Positions 1 through 13,037 are shown, counted from the stretch's first letter. The stretch is 64,000 nt of DNA from Theobroma cacao (GCF_000208745.1 NC_030853.1:24691334-24755333), one strand, 5' to 3'. The notes: generated by a model from the letters alone, not told the origin. Translations and numbers: made by a program.

Positions 1-1130
1 CTAAACTGGGTTGCTAAAGATAATTTTGGAGAAAGTTCAAAGTATTAAAGGAATTGAGGGGATTTACTTTTAAGGAATTTGAAGTGGAAGTGGAATCAGT
101 TGATGCCACGTGTATAAAATTGAAGGGAAAGAAGAATTTGGGAACTTTTTCATTTTTTTAAGTTACTTATATTTAATAATTTACTTACTGAAATTAAACA
201 ATTTTCTAGTATTTCACTTTTATTTCATAGTTTTAAAATTTTTTATTTTTGATTAATACAATGAACTTCAAATTTTATTTTAATTCAAAATTTAATTTCA
301 AGTTTGTATCTAATCAAATATTCATGTCTTTTTTTTTTTTTTCAAATAAAGCAACATGAATCAACCACTGAATCAAATATTTTTATATATATCCATGTTT
401 TTTTTTCCTTAACAAACAAGTTACTGTTTGGTGGATAATCATATCATTTTTAACTAAATAATTTTAATAAATAATTACAGCTGATTTCAAGTATTATAGA
501 GTGCATTTTTAATTGAGTTCAAGTTCAAATACCGTAAAATAAAATTATAAGTATCTAGGACTCTACTCATGGCTTTATTGATAAGAATAAGTATTTGATT
601 GGTTTTGATTTTAAATTTTCAAAAACTGAATTAATCAAACCCTCATAGAAAATAATTGAAATCGACTGAATTATACTTTAAAAGCAAAAAGAACAAAAAA
701 AAAAAAAACTAATGGAAATCAAATTATTTTTATTGATTCTAATTATTAATAATATTTATATATAAAATATATTTAAAAATTTTTGCTTAATGTTTCAATA
801 ATATTTTTTTAATAAAACCTAAATGTGTTTAATTAATTGCATATATATCTATATATATTTAAAATGTTAATACTATATACATGTATATATATATAAAACA
901 TTTAAATATAATAATTGATCGATTCAGTTATAAATTTTAGACAATGAAAATTGATCAAAATAACAAAACAAACAGTCATTTCTAATTGATTAATACCAAT
1001 AGTGAAAAACTAAACGAAATTAACCAAATTCAACCAGTTTCAATCGACTAAATTGAAAACCCCAACACTATCCCATCCGAGTATTTGAATCCTAAAGTTT
1101 CAATATAGTCTTAATAGCTGGGAATGGGAT
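1..1130. other. AT-rich intergenic DNA
   Basis: No coding signal on either strand. The stretch is dominated by A/T runs and short TA repeats (around 840-900). One CACGTG G-box core lies at 107-112 followed by a TATAAA-like stretch; it could belong to a gene outside the window, but nothing in the window supports that. Confidence 0.7.
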
Positions 1131-2753
1131 GCCCCATAGGGAATGAACAATTGCCGAAAATAAATAAACAAATAAGAAACAGATGAGCACAAATTACTGC
1201 CATCTCACTTTTCTTTTTGAGAACCTTTTTTATGCATAAGTGATTGTGTTGCAATCACAAGGTAAGGCTGAAACAATTCAGATTCTTTCGAGTTGTCCAT
1301 CTGTCACATATGGAAATTTTAACATTGTATAACCTTTTTCAATCCCAGTAAACAAGCATATCTAATCCAGAGGAAGAAATGGAAAATGGTACAAGCAGGA
1401 CCCTCAATCAGATGAAGCTCATTTAAATTTCCTAAGCTGTTCACAACCAAATACTGAGTCTGCTCTTCCTCCATTGGCCGAAAATGAAGGAATGGAAAAC
1501 CTCTCAGGTGTTCATGGAATCCTTGCATCAAAATTTACTTTGGGGCCCGGCATTGTTTGATACCCTTTCGATCCAAACTGAAGCATTGGCTTGAGGCAGA
1601 CAATTCCCACTCCTGGCCAAGGTCAAAGGGGCTTTCTACTAGTTTCAGACAAACTGTATTCGACCAGACAGTGTAAGCAATTCAATATGGCCAAATCTTA
1701 CACAAAAAGAATCATTATTCATATCATCTTGCAACTGGTGGTGCTAGGCATAACAAAGTTTTAGTTTTAAGAGAAATATTGCACAACTTAACAGATTTAA
1801 ACGAGTTTTTGTGAACTTGAGCAGTGAATGCATAAATGCGGTATAAATATCTGATTCAACAATCCAACTGAACAAACCAACATCAACTTGGTTTACTTTC
1901 TGACACATAAAATCACGAAAAGTGCATATTGATTTACTATGCCCAGTTTAATGCTTGCTCAGGCCAACTTGTTCACCAACTTGATTGACACAAATGAGAA
2001 ACTCTAATGAAGCATGAATGGCTTTGTTGGTCGCATGGCCAACCAAAGAATCCAGGTTAATTGTATCAAGATGTAGAGGTAAGGGGAAATGTGTTTTCGA
2101 ATGAGTATCTCCTTGGTTAAAAAGTAATGATTAACGCAATGAGGTAAATTATCAGCTTCACAATGTATAGACCAAATTCATCAAGATGTCTCCCATCAGC
2201 TCTAAATTTGTCAGCAATAATCCTTTTGCAAACAGCCTGATGCTTTTATTCAACTTGAGATATGGCAAACTTTAAAGAGGCCTAAAACCCAAATAAAGCT
2301 CAAAAACAAGAGTAACAAAACAAAAGTAGTGGACTACCCACTCCAAAGGCATCTCTGCCAAGTCAATCATCCAATCACAGATTAAAAAGTACATGTCGTA
2401 AAGCAAGTTTTCCAATCTATTCCAAGTTATAGGTTGTTCTGAGACCAAGATTCATGCCAAAAGATTCTATGCCATATTATTAAATTGCATAGAAAAGCAA
2501 AATAGCAATTCATGGTTCGACTGTATCCAATTTGAACTTACAGAAAAAATAAAATAATAAAAAAAAGAGGAAAATAATATATTCAGACAGAAGCAAAGTG
2601 ATTCAAAATTTCAAATGCATGGGTACATAAATATATACATACATATATATATATATATGTATGTATGTATATATATATATATACACATACATATACATAT
2701 ACATATATACACACACACACACATACATACATACATACACATACATACATACA

Positions 2754-2789
<36 letters not shown>

Positions 2790-3241
2790 TATACATACAT
2801 ATATATATATATATATCCACAGGGAGAGGAGGAATGAAGAAGAAATGTCAGGCACCTTTCCATATTAAGGATCAGTGAAAACAGCTACTTTTGGTGCTAT
2901 TGCCAGGCGACTGACCTTGTCCAATGTTCTATCTAAGGCCATAGACATTTTACATTCCTTCGTCCATTTACTCGCTCTTGCAGTAGTCTGGTTTGAGACT
3001 AAAATATGTAACCGCCTGAATCAATTTAAAACACATTTTAAGTGGCATTCAATTAAAAGAGAAAGACAAATGAAAACTTGCTAGAGTCTAGTAACTCACT
3101 TCTGGTTCTGAATGAGCCAGTCTTAACCCAGCTGACACCATACAAAGAACAATCTGCGTTTAGTTCTGCTTTCTTGTTGCTTCATTTAGTTCTGCTTTCA
3201 GCTTGGGTTATTAACCAATCATCTGTCAGTGGCTTTGTCAA
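1131..3241. other. Non-coding stretch downstream of the mTERF gene
   Basis: Less AT-rich than its left neighbour and free of credible reading frames. Base composition resembles plant UTR or intron sequence, so it may be a long or spliced 3' untranslated region of the minus-strand mTERF gene at 3242-4561, or an untranslated RNA. This is inference only. Confidence 0.35.
2630..2817. repeat. Compound TA / CATA / CA microsatellite
   Basis: About 190 bases of alternating (TA)n, (CATA)n and a short (CA)n block. All the apparent reading frames over it, rich in Tyr, Ile, Cys, Val and His, come from the repeat. It is likely to be length-polymorphic. Confidence 0.95.
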
Positions 3242-4561
3242 CTAAACTAGTGGTTCCATAAAAGACTTCATATTTTTCACATCTTCTTTTGATTCTGTAT
3301 ACTTTTGTGGCTTAAAAAGCTTCCACATCCCAACTGGATGCCGCCTTTGATGGCCAGCATCTTCCACAAACCTCCCAAACATCTTTTCACATTCTGGATA
3401 TGGCTTGACATACAAATTATAGAATCTAAGCCTACTTGGTTTTATCAAACTCTTCAACCCTATCTCAAGACCCAGTGCACCATTTGATTTCAAATACTCT
3501 ATGACATTGTATCGAGGAACAATCTGTTTGTCAAAATTCACACCCAGATACTCTGGAACCTCAACCAAGCAACCGACACCATACTTCATTCTGTTCACCA
3601 AGAACTCAATCTTCTTCTCAATCTCCTCAATCTCATACAAAACCAATCTTGGCTCTTTCCATAGGATCTTAAATGCTTCTCTATGAATCAACCCATGTTT
3701 GCACAAGCAATCAACTCTAAGCTTCACTTCCAATCCAGCTCTAAATTCTCCTTCACTAACAATCCTGTCCTTAATGGGAACGCGACATTTCAGAGTCCTC
3801 AACAATCCCAAACACCTTGACATTTCCCCTAATGCCATGCTCAAAACTCTTGGATCCCTTACAATCTCCTTCCTAAACTCATTTTCACTAAAACCCAATT
3901 CCACAAACTCCTCAAGCAATGGCTTCAACCTATTTCCAATATCAAATCCTAAAACCTCAGGAAACAAATAAAAAACCCTTTCAATCCCATATCTTGGAAT
4001 CCCAATTCCTTCGAAAAATTCAACCTTTCTACAAATTTCATTTTCCTTCATCATGATTACCCTCGGAAACCCTTCTAAAACCCTAGTCAAAACCCCACCA
4101 TTAAACCCCAAACCCTTCAAAGCACCAATCCTCTTCAAAAACCCATCCGGGTCAATCTGAAATCTCCTTGAAAGTGCCAAAACATTGCTAATAACCAACG
4201 GGGAAATATCCAAGTTTCCAAATTTGGAAATCCCAATTTGCCATTTCTTCAAAAAGTTAGAGTCCAAAACTGCTGGACAGTCAGAGAGTAAAGAAATAAG
4301 GGAATTCTGGGGAATTTTGAAAGATAAAAGAATGTTTAGAGAGTTTTGAATGTCGTGCAAATCGGAATGATTGAGCAACGAATGGTTTCTTGCAAGGAAA
4401 GTGTGGACTTGAGAAGGTGGGAAACCGCACCTTTGGAGGAGATTGGCAAGAGAAATCTGGTACCTGTATTGGGGAACTTTGGGAGGAACTGTGGAAAAGA
4501 ATTGGGTTGATGAGAGACGACACTTGAGAGTAGTGGCTTTGGTTAAGGAAGTGACGGCCAT
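3242..4561 (-). CDS. MTERF15: Mitochondrial transcription termination factor family protein (probable MTERF15)
   Basis: Intronless reading frame of 439 residues beginning at an ATG. The first ~30 residues are rich in Ser, Thr, Lys and Arg and almost free of acidic residues, as expected of a mitochondrial or plastid targeting peptide. The rest is a series of ~30-residue mTERF helical repeats with the usual Leu/Pro spacing (for example GFPRVI near residue 165, LFPEVLGF near 198, VPEYLGVNFD near 340). The C-terminal tail with GHQRRHPVGMWKLFKP is what made me think of Arabidopsis MTERF15, which is required for splicing of a mitochondrial nad2 intron. Family assignment is strong; the orthologue call rests on memory. 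Single-exon structure is normal for plant mTERFs. The gene is divergent from the FAR1-type gene to its right. Confidence 0.85.
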   Translation of the reverse strand: MAVTSLTKATTLKCRLSSTQFFSTVPPKVPQYRYQISLANLLQRCGFPPSQVHTFLARNHSLLNHSDLHDIQNSLNILLSFKIPQNSLISLLSDCPAVLDSNFLKKWQIGISKFGNLDISPLVISNVLALSRRFQIDPDGFLKRIGALKGLGFNGGVLTRVLEGFPRVIMMKENEICRKVEFFEGIGIPRYGIERVFYLFPEVLGFDIGNRLKPLLEEFVELGFSENEFRKEIVRDPRVLSMALGEMSRCLGLLRTLKCRVPIKDRIVSEGEFRAGLEVKLRVDCLCKHGLIHREAFKILWKEPRLVLYEIEEIEKKIEFLVNRMKYGVGCLVEVPEYLGVNFDKQIVPRYNVIEYLKSNGALGLEIGLKSLIKPSRLRFYNLYVKPYPECEKMFGRFVEDAGHQRRHPVGMWKLFKPQKYTESKEDVKNMKSFMEPLV

Positions 4562-5008
4562 TGTTTTCCTTCACCGGACACTCTGATGTTCAGCCTTCAA
4601 GTATATTTGAACACCTAGCTTTTCTTCTTATACCATGTTATGTTATATTAATTAATTTAATTAAAATAATTCTATTTATAAATTACTCAAATAAAATTAT
4701 TATTCTAGTAATCATCAACACTAGTAAACATGTTTATATATAGTTTTTTAAATAATTATTTGTTACTTTTTAAAATTAATTATCATATTCTATCATAATT
4801 TTATGCACATAATTTTTTAAGATTTACCACCTTAATAAAAGCTGTTTTATATTAAAATAGAATGAGGACTCTCTCTTAATCAATAAAAACATTTTTCAGC
4901 AATAAAAAAATAAAACAAATGAAATTTGATAAAAAATAAACAAATTGTAACACAAAAAATTCACACCTCTAAGTCATACACTAATGTAAATATAAATATA
5001 AAAATATA

Positions 5009-5050
<42 letters not shown>

Positions 5051-5330
5051 ATATAATAACTTTTAAGAAGTTAAATATAATGTCACGAATATGAATCTTA
5101 AATTTATAAATAATTTTGTTAATCTGATAAATATATTTTTTAAATTAAAAATGTAAATCCATAAGAATAACAATTGGACGGAGAGTGTGAGGTTTTTTTT
5201 TTTTTTTGGTAAAGGAAAAATTTCTTATGAAAAAAAATGTATGTGTTTATGGGATTTGATGTCGACCGTCAGATCTTAACCCACCTAAAATCTCTCTTTT
5301 CTCCAACTCTCTCAAAATGTCTGTCCCTGT
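4562..5330. promoter_or_regulatory. Shared upstream region between divergent mTERF and FAR1-type genes
   Basis: About 770 bases of AT-rich DNA separate the mTERF start from the presumed 5' UTR of the FAR1-type gene. It contains a (AT)n microsatellite at 5012-5044. Close to the FAR1-type transcript, at about 5264-5280, is the block GACCGTCAGATCTTAAC, followed by a CT-rich stretch typical of plant 5' UTRs. It probably holds both promoters; no TATA box is certain. Confidence 0.5.
5012..5044. repeat. (AT)n microsatellite
   Basis: Uninterrupted AT dinucleotide run of about 16 units in the intergenic region between the mTERF and FAR1-type genes. Confidence 0.95.
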
Positions 5331-5339
5331 CTGAGAAAC

Positions 5340-6345
5340 AGAAACTCAAAAGTTACTCTCAAAGACGAAAAGAAGCAGTTCAAAGATCATAAAAGCAAGC
5401 CCTGTTCTCCACTCCCATTTTTACTACAACCGTGAGCTTCTTTTCTTCTCCCTGTTTTTCATTTCTGGGTTATACTTTCTTATGGCAGTTACTGATTCAT
5501 TTAACTTTGAGCTTCTTCTTTTGTTTTTTTTCTTTTTTTTCCTCTACATTTTTTATGGTTGGGAAATTTTAGACGGGATATTTTGAGTAATTGGTGAACT
5601 GGGTTTGATCTGAATTCTTGAGAAAGTGAAACAAAATTTGACTTTTCAGCTTGAAAATAAATGCATTTACATGTTTAATTGACATGGGCAAACATAAAAA
5701 TGGAAAAAAAAAAAAAAAAAAGGAAGTGGCGGTCCTAAGTTGAGGAAATTTTCCCCTCATTGGCCCTACTTTTAGCTGGGTACTAGAGGAGATTTTTGAG
5801 GCCTTGAACAGGGAGCTTTCATTTTAGTATTATGTTGGAATCATAATTTGGCCTGTGCCTTTTTCCTTTCCCTTCTGTTTTTTTTTTTAATTTATTTTTG
5901 GTTATTTAACTTGCTTGATCTCTCATTTATATTTTGAAACTTATGAGGCAGCATGATGGAGCGGAATTAGATTTTTTATGAAAGACAAAAAAGTGGGAAA
6001 AAACTATTTTGCTCTTGCTCTTCATTTTTTGTCTACAGATGTTTATTGACTTTTTTAACGGAGAGATAAAATCCAATTTAATTTGAAGAAAATTTTGGGT
6101 GTATTTCCAGTTGATAGTAGATAAAATCCATTTAATTTTTGTTGCAAATATGGTGTTAACAACTTTTTTGGACACATATTGACACCTCAAAGAATTGAAT
6201 GAACCTGTATCAGATACATAGTCATGTCTGACAGTCAGAGTCCAAGTGACATTGGGGATATGCATTAACTTACCAGAAAATATGTGATGAACTGATGGGA
6301 TAGTGTATACTTTGAGAAGTAGATATAATTGTTACTATCTTTCAG
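5340..6345 (+). other. 5' UTR exon and intron of the FAR1-type gene (predicted)
   Basis: A CT-rich leader around 5340-5431 ends at a possible donor (GTGAGC from 5432). The pyrimidine-rich acceptor ctatctttcag ends at 6345, leaving a short leader before the ATG at 6359. The intron carries a poly-A/T-rich stretch and no coding signal. The exact leader start and donor need transcript data. Confidence 0.45.
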
Positions 6346-6358
6346 ACTTGCAGGAGTA

Positions 6359-9300
6359 ATGGCAGGGGCTGCTGATCCACATGATTTTTCAGATAGTGAT
6401 AGAAGCTCAGAGGATGAAACTGCTGTTAACACTGCTGAGTATGAAGGGATGGGGCCAGAACTATTGCAGGGGCATAATGTAATGAATAATGAGTTCATTG
6501 CGTTAGAACAATCTGGCAAAGCTTTGGATATAGGAAACTTGGAGCCATACAATGGGATGACTTTCCAATCCCTAGATGATGCAAGGGATTTTTATTTTGA
6601 ATATGCTAAGCGCACTGGTTTCACCATACGAACGAATCGAATCCGACACTCACTAAAGAACATGGCTATAATTGGGCGGGATTTTGTTTGTTCTAGAGAA
6701 GGTTTTCGAGCAGCAAAGCATACACATAGAAAAGACAGGGTTCTTCCTCCAAGGCCAATTACAAGAGAAGGTTGCAAAGCAATGATAAGGTTGGCTGCAA
6801 GGGATGGAGGTAAATGGATTGTTACCAAATTTGTACGAGAGCATAACCACAAGCTAATGACACTTTGCAAATTTCCGGGGGAACTGCCAACTATTAATAT
6901 GCTTAGTGAGGTAAGTCTCTGATACTTGATGTGCTCTACTGGGTTGATTTAACTACCACCATTATTATCATAATTAGGCTTTAGATCTTGGTGTTGAACA
7001 AAATTATAGACATGCAGAGGTGTCTGATTTGAAGTTGATGTTTCATATAGCATCAGTACCTGTTATCATGACTTATGATTTCCCTGAAGCATATTTCTGA
7101 AATAGCATCCTCTACTAATTTAATGACTTGGTGATTGACAGGGCAGTCTGTTTGTTGCTTTTGCTAATGCCTGAATTTTCTTCCCTTTGAAACATTTTTA
7201 TTCTTGGAAAGCTTATGCAAAAGACAATTGTAATATGAGAGTTTAATACCAAATCCTCAGTCTGTTTTGAACCAAAACTCTAAGCTGAGGAACTCTGTTT
7301 GCCTCTCAAAAGTTTTGTGAAGAACTCTTTGACCATTGTTGTACATGCAGGTTCTTATACTTTGGTTTGTGGACCTAGGCATTAGCCATATTAAAGGGTA
7401 GCATTCCAATATTGCATTTTAGCTAGGGTAATGGCAGATGGGTCTTGATACCTATAATGTTTGTCTAGAGTGGGATTTTTTTGTTCAATACATTGAGCTG
7501 TGCCCAGGAAAGTTGCAAACTGTATAAAAGTTTCCCCAAAGGTAGCCCGTATGCTAGTCCAGAGTTGAATCTTCATCTTTTCCCATTGTTGTTTATGCAT
7601 TACATTTGGGTTCAAACAATTATGGAGAAGTTCATATTAAAAAGTGAAAAAAGAAAGAACCTATTGAAACGTGATGTTTGTCAAGTTGCTTAAGTTTTGC
7701 TGCATTTAGTTGCACAATCATTTGACCTCTACTATGGTTTTACTAAATTAGGCGTTTGCTCACACTTTACTGACTCTTATTGCAGTTGTTAGTGCAATTG
7801 CCTACTCTAGCCTTTGGGGTAGGTCCTTGTGGAGAAGTTATGGAGACCTTTTAAAACTTTGTAGTTGATTTACTTAATGTAACATTTTCTGCCATTTTGG
7901 GCTTTGATGGTGTTTCAAAATGCACCTTTGGAATCTGGATGTCTAACCTTAAATTCTTGGTAGATCTTTTGCACATCCTATCTCATATTCTTCCCCCCAC
8001 CTTTAAAAAAAATTATAACGACTAGTGTTTTCTAACTTTCAGTGATGAAGAAGTGGTGTTAACACCCCTACTGTGCTTGCAATTTTCTATTTGAGCTTGT
8101 TTAAGCTCATTTATTTAACTAATAAAGAGGTTCGAGCATAAGTTTTAAACTTGTTGAATAGATAACTGTGTTTAAATATAAGATTGCTTGGCTTGTTAAG
8201 CTTATTAAGAAAGCTTGTGTGTAGCCCCTAAGATTTGCTTATGAGATCAGTCAGATGTGCTTATAAGCTCATTCATTGGCTTGTTATATGAGCTTTTGTA
8301 TGAACTTATTTAAAAGTGATAGAAGTAAGAATACTACTTATATAATTTTAAGATGCTTTTGTTTCTTGTTAGCCGCTTCATTTGCTTGTTATTGTACTTG
8401 TGAATGTGAACTTGTCTTAATATTGATGCTTTTGTTTGACATTAATTTTAATATTTTTATTAGGCACATTTAAGGATTTTGTTTTTTCAAATAGTTTTTT
8501 TAGATATTTACCATGTTTGAAACATTGTTATTAAGATATTTAAATGATGTTAGAAATGAAGAATTCAAGGTTTGTTTCACTTCCTCAATATGAGAAAATA
8601 TATATGATATTTTAGATGAAGCTTTTTTTTTTATCTTCATCTTCTATTATATGTTCGTTTTTCATTATTTATTCTGATTCACCTACTTTTTTTGGGTGTG
8701 CACTAGTCCAATTAATATTTGATTTTTATTGTAAACACTTGTTATTCAAATGTGAAAGGAGGGGGAAACTTTCTATTGGACATTATGCATAAATCCCTAC
8801 AAAGTTTATCCGTTTTATTTACAAAGAATAATCTCATACTTGTCTTCAGATACAGTAATTGCTATTGCTATACAAGACTTCATTTTTATGTACATCTACT
8901 ACCTGATTAAATAGGAAATACCACTTATTAGTTGTTAGTATTTAATGTCCTTTGAAATTTATTACTCATGTAAGATTACATTCCTTATCAAGTGAATTTG
9001 ATTTCATTTAACCTAAAATGTCACCAATTTTTTTTTTTGGGTGGGGGGGGGAGGGGGAACACTTTCTTTTAAGACTATTTCTAAGACAAACAATATTATC
9101 AATATTTTTTTTAATTTAAAGTGGGAATAGTGGAAAAAACTCTTCTTTCAAAGATATGGGTGTCAGGTAAGATTACCTCTACTTTTTCTGGTCAACCCCT
9201 GGCCTATCCAAAATAATTGAAGGTGAGAGAAAACCTCACAGCAGATTGCATACTGTCTAGAAGTAATGAATATTTGTGTGTTTTAGGTAGTGGGTAGGTA

Positions 9301-10529
9301 ACATTACAAATTCACAGGTACTTTTGTAGTTGCTCCTGGACTGAGATATCTGATGCTGCGGCATGCAAGAAAAGAATATAACAGCTTATTTGGCAAGACT
9401 AAACAAAATCAGGTGGGAGGTATGGGCCTTGATGGCAGGTTGTGTTGTCTCTGGAATGTCCATTATCCTCTTTAAAGGGCAGAATTCAGCTCAAATGTTG
9501 CTTGTGTTAGTCAAACTTAGTTTATCGATTAGTCCTTAATACACATACATTACTTGCTTCAATTATAACAAGATGCATAACTTCAGTCCTTATATAAGAT
9601 ATAGGGGTTCTGCTCATGGTTATATTGGACTACTCTTTTGTCAACAATTTGGGTAGATAAAATAAATGTAGGGAGAGCAAGGGCTCTAGAAAATGGGAAA
9701 TGTTCTGTCTTTAACTTGAGAAGTAGTTTCCAAAAGTAAGAGAAGCAAGGAAAACAAAAAAAAAATGCTAGTGGCTTAAGACAGGCAACGGGATTGATTA
9801 AATGCTTTTGAGACTTCGAGTTGGTGTAAAGACCATCTTTGTGGCCCTGATACTATGTCACTATAAACTTCTATCATCTAAAGCTCTCAGAGTCCTGTTC
9901 GAAAACTTTTATTTGTCAACCCAATGCATATGCTTCCCAGTTCCCACAAGTGAACTTAGCAAAATGAGCTCTTGACTGCTCAACAACCAATGTATTGACA
10001 TTATTCTTTAATTTTTGGTGACTTTCTTGTTTTAAATGGGAATAACAATACCTTTTGTTAATTCACATTTTCTTGTTGGAAGTGGAAGTTACTTAAATAG
10101 TCTATACTTTCGATCTCATTGCTGGCTAGGCCAAATGTTCTTTTTCAATTAAGCTGTTAAATTAAAAGATTTTGGCAGATCAACAAGAAGTTATATCAAT
10201 TAATTTTGATGAAGCACAATATTAAGTCCTCTCTTTGAGGAAATTTTCTACTTATTAATTTTGCATATGATGCTACTTAGTCCTCAACAATAAAGTACTT
10301 AGTCGATGCTTTTTCAGCTGACTTCAGGTTGATACTTTTGCAGGAAGAGAAGGATAAGAAAATACAGGATCTAACCAGTGAACTACAACGTGAAAAAGAA
10401 CGGTCTGCAGCATTTCGGCAGCAACTACAGAAGATTCTCAAAGATCTCGAAGAACATGCTGAATTTATGTCAATAAGAGTTGAAGACATAGTTGACAGCC
10501 TGAAAAAGGTTGAACTTGATGATGTATAG
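6359..10529 (+). CDS. Short FAR1-type zinc-finger protein (FRF / FAR1-related factor-like)
   Basis: Two coding exons, 6359-6910 and 10344-10529, joined in phase 0 (donor GAG|gtaagt, acceptor ttttgcag|GAAGAG), giving 245 residues. Residues 1-60 are acidic and Ser/Asp-rich. Residues ~63-165 form the FAR1 DNA-binding domain, a WRKY-GCM1-like C2H2 finger with Cys111, Cys139, His162 and His164. Exon 2 encodes a Lys/Glu/Gln-rich coiled coil (residues ~185-240) that should mediate pairing. The MULE transposase and SWIM domains of full-length FHY3/FAR1 are absent, so this belongs to the short derivatives (Arabidopsis At3g59470 and At2g43280 type), thought to bind DNA or modulate FHY3/FAR1 in light signalling. 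In-frame upstream codons exist from 6329, but the splice acceptor at 6345 makes 6359 the likely start. The 3433-base intron is unusually long for the locus. Confidence 0.88.
9038..9058 (+). other. Guanine-rich tract in FAR1-type intron
   Basis: A stretch of nearly pure G broken by one T and one A lies just after a T run in the large intron of the FAR1-type gene. It could form a G-quadruplex in the pre-mRNA. Confidence 0.4.
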
Positions 10530-12224
10530 CTTTAACTGGCCTTGTTCGCCTGCAATTTTTCATAGGATGGGCCATAACTAAACCTAATTTTATAACACTA
10601 GGATACTACTAAATTCAATCCTTGGATTCAACATTTTAAATGTTCTGAGGCTGCCATTGTAGTTCATTAGCATAACACTGTATCTTAAAAACCACCATGA
10701 TAGAGAAATATTTGCTGGGGATTTCTTTGGCATTTTCCTCTCAGTGAGTTCTGTTGTATTCAAACAAGTGAAGAATATGAAAACGGTTTTAACATGTTAA
10801 TTTCCTTAAATTTCAATGATGAGTTCTTTTCACCTGAGCAAAACCACCTCCCCTGTTATCCCTGCTTCTTTTCCTCTCCCCGTTTTTGGGTGTGTGCATG
10901 CACTCATATAAAGCATTCAGCCCCTATACTTGCAAGTGAAAATGAAGATGACTCTTGACATGTTGATTTCTTGAAATTTCTTTCTTTTATTGCTGCACCT
11001 CTACAGATCCTCGCTTCACAGACCCTTGTGTCCTAACTTATAAGCGTATTAAGACCTCACATTTTCAGGGAGAATTCAACGACCTCCATGACTGCAACAT
11101 GAGAAAGTATTATATCGTCTTGTGAGGTCCAAATATGCGTGATTGAATATATTTTCTTTTCTGTTCAAACTCTGCGTGTTCAACCATGTATCAGAAGACT
11201 ACCCCTTTCAAAGGTTCATTGTTAAAATTACCCTTTCATTGGTTGCTTCTGTCAATTTCTTCTTGTAGTTTTGATTAGTAACTGGTAAACCAACATTTTT
11301 TTTTGGTTATAGTTAAGAAATTCTCAAAGATGGAGGGATTCTAGTTAATACTAGGGATGTTGGTCTCTTTGGTTGGTGCTTAGATTGGCCTTCAGAACAT
11401 ATTTCATCAGAACATATTTCAAGCAATTACTTACTTGAACAGGGTGGAATGCTCTCCTTGGAACCTGAATGCCTTCTGTTTCTTATACATATTAGAGTTC
11501 CATTATAGGTAAAAGGTGTGAACGTGTTTCAGGAGCAGCCGCTGACTCTGTTACTTATTCTTTTAGAATTTGACCAGGAATTCAGAAAACAAGACTTTTG
11601 CGCCCGCCTTGACCGCAAAAACTTTAGAATCGGGAAAGGTTGAACCTAGAATTCTCAATGTTGTGGTCAAAGTCTACTGTGAGAAAAGGGGAAAAAATTG
11701 GTTGGTCATAGATATTGAAATAGTAGTATCATCAATACACCAACTAGCAAAAAGGCAAATTCTTCTCTTTAAGATCATTTAAGCAAATCATATTTCAATA
11801 TACACTAAGAAAGAAGAGGAAAAAAAATGAAGACACATTAGAAAATGATCACAATGGGGATATCAGAGACAGAAACAATAACACCACCTATCCCAAACCA
11901 ATCTTACAAGCCTGGAAATCAAACAAAATAAAAAAAACCCAACAGCAAAAGACAAACTATGTTCATCCTTTGGTGATAAAAATTGTTCCTACCTCCCCAT
12001 TGCACCCCTTTCTCCCCTCCCTTCTCCAAGTTAGTGATACCAATGATTTTGGTGCCGTGTGACAACTGGCAGCAATCCATCGGCTTGTAACCCGCGGTGC
12101 ACACACAAGATAGAACCAATGCAGTGCAGCCACGAGGCCAAGCTGAGTTCACCTTGATCACAACTCTTAAGATTGATTGTCCAAAAATATCTACAAACCC
12201 TTAATAGAAATCTTGCCTTGCGAG
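10530..12224. other. 3' region between convergent FAR1-type and CML genes
   Basis: No coding exon found. The left part is probably the 3' UTR of the FAR1-type gene; the composition up to about 11.5 kb, with pyrimidine-rich tracts before AG, would allow a spliced 3' UTR. The right ~350 bases before 12225 are probably the 3' UTR of the minus-strand calmodulin-like gene. Confidence 0.45.
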
Positions 12225-12887
12225 TTAAGTCAGAGCACTAAAACCACCACCTTTCATCATTTGCTTGAATTCCTTAAAATTAACCCTACCATCACCATCC
12301 ACGTCAACTTTCATTATCATCCTCTTGCAATCCTCAATGGTTTTCCCTTGTTTAAGGCCAAGAGAAACCAGAACAGACCTCAACTCATCAACAGAAATGT
12401 AACCATCTCCGTTCTGATCGAAAACGTTGAAAGCTTCCTTCATATCTTCCTCTTCATCCTTATCATCCATAATGGAATGATACAACTCCCCAAACTCATC
12501 AATATCAACACAATTATCGCCGTTGACATCGATCTTTTCGATCATGTGGGTTAACTCCCCATCAGGGATAAAGATTCCCAAGTTCTCCAAGGAGTCATTC
12601 AACTCTTTCTTCGTAATCCTTCCATCCCCATTCTTGTCAAACATTTGAAAAACCCGCTTTAACTCTGCTCCGTCCATCCTTTGGGGGCAACAAGCTGAGG
12701 ATGCCGGTGCAGATGCCGATTCCGGTGCCGGTGAAGTAGACGTGTGTGTTTTGCTCTCACTGCCGGTGGAAACAAGGGTGCGGGTAGGAATCCAGGAGGA
12801 GGGCAGGAAGGTTTTGAGTTTCTTAGGGACCAAATAGTCTAAAACAAGATTGTATACTAAGAAAATCCTTAACAAAACAGTTGGCAT
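12225..12887 (-). CDS. Calmodulin-like protein with N-terminal hydrophobic anchor (CML4/CML5 type)
   Basis: Intronless, 220 residues, ATG start. Residues 1-30 are hydrophobic and then basic ([22 protein letters not shown]), resembling the N-terminal signal anchor of Arabidopsis CML4 and CML5/MSS3, which places those proteins on endomembrane vesicles. Residues 40-70 are a Ser/Thr/Pro/Ala linker. Four EF-hands follow, with 12-residue loops at D84-E95, D120-E131, D157-E168 and D195-E206. All four have acidic residue 1 and Glu at residue 12, so all should bind calcium; loop 2 has Asn instead of the usual Gly at position 6. It would act as a calcium sensor relaying Ca2+ changes to target proteins. 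It is convergent with the FAR1-type gene, an arrangement I recall from Arabidopsis. Three CGCG boxes and an ABRE lie within 400 bases upstream. Confidence 0.93.
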   Translation of the reverse strand: MPTVLLRIFLVYNLVLDYLVPKKLKTFLPSSWIPTRTLVSTGSESKTHTSTSPAPESASAPASSACCPQRMDGAELKRVFQMFDKNGDGRITKKELNDSLENLGIFIPDGELTHMIEKIDVNGDNCVDIDEFGELYHSIMDDKDEEEDMKEAFNVFDQNGDGYISVDELRSVLVSLGLKQGKTIEDCKRMIMKVDVDGDGRVNFKEFKQMMKGGGFSALT

Positions 12888-13037
12888 CGGAAGGAAAAAA
12901 GGGCACCGAACAAAGATGTTTGTGGTGTGGGAGAAAATTTGGGAGCAAAAATTGGAGAGAAGTCAGTTGCAAAGTTTGGGAGGGGAGCCGAAACCCTTTT
13001 TAGAGGAGTAAGGTTGGGGGTGGAGACTATCAAACTT

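Noticed and set aside
2583..2878. Five overlapping reading frames on both strands
   Set aside because: They are translations of the TA/CATA microsatellite and have no protein-like composition.
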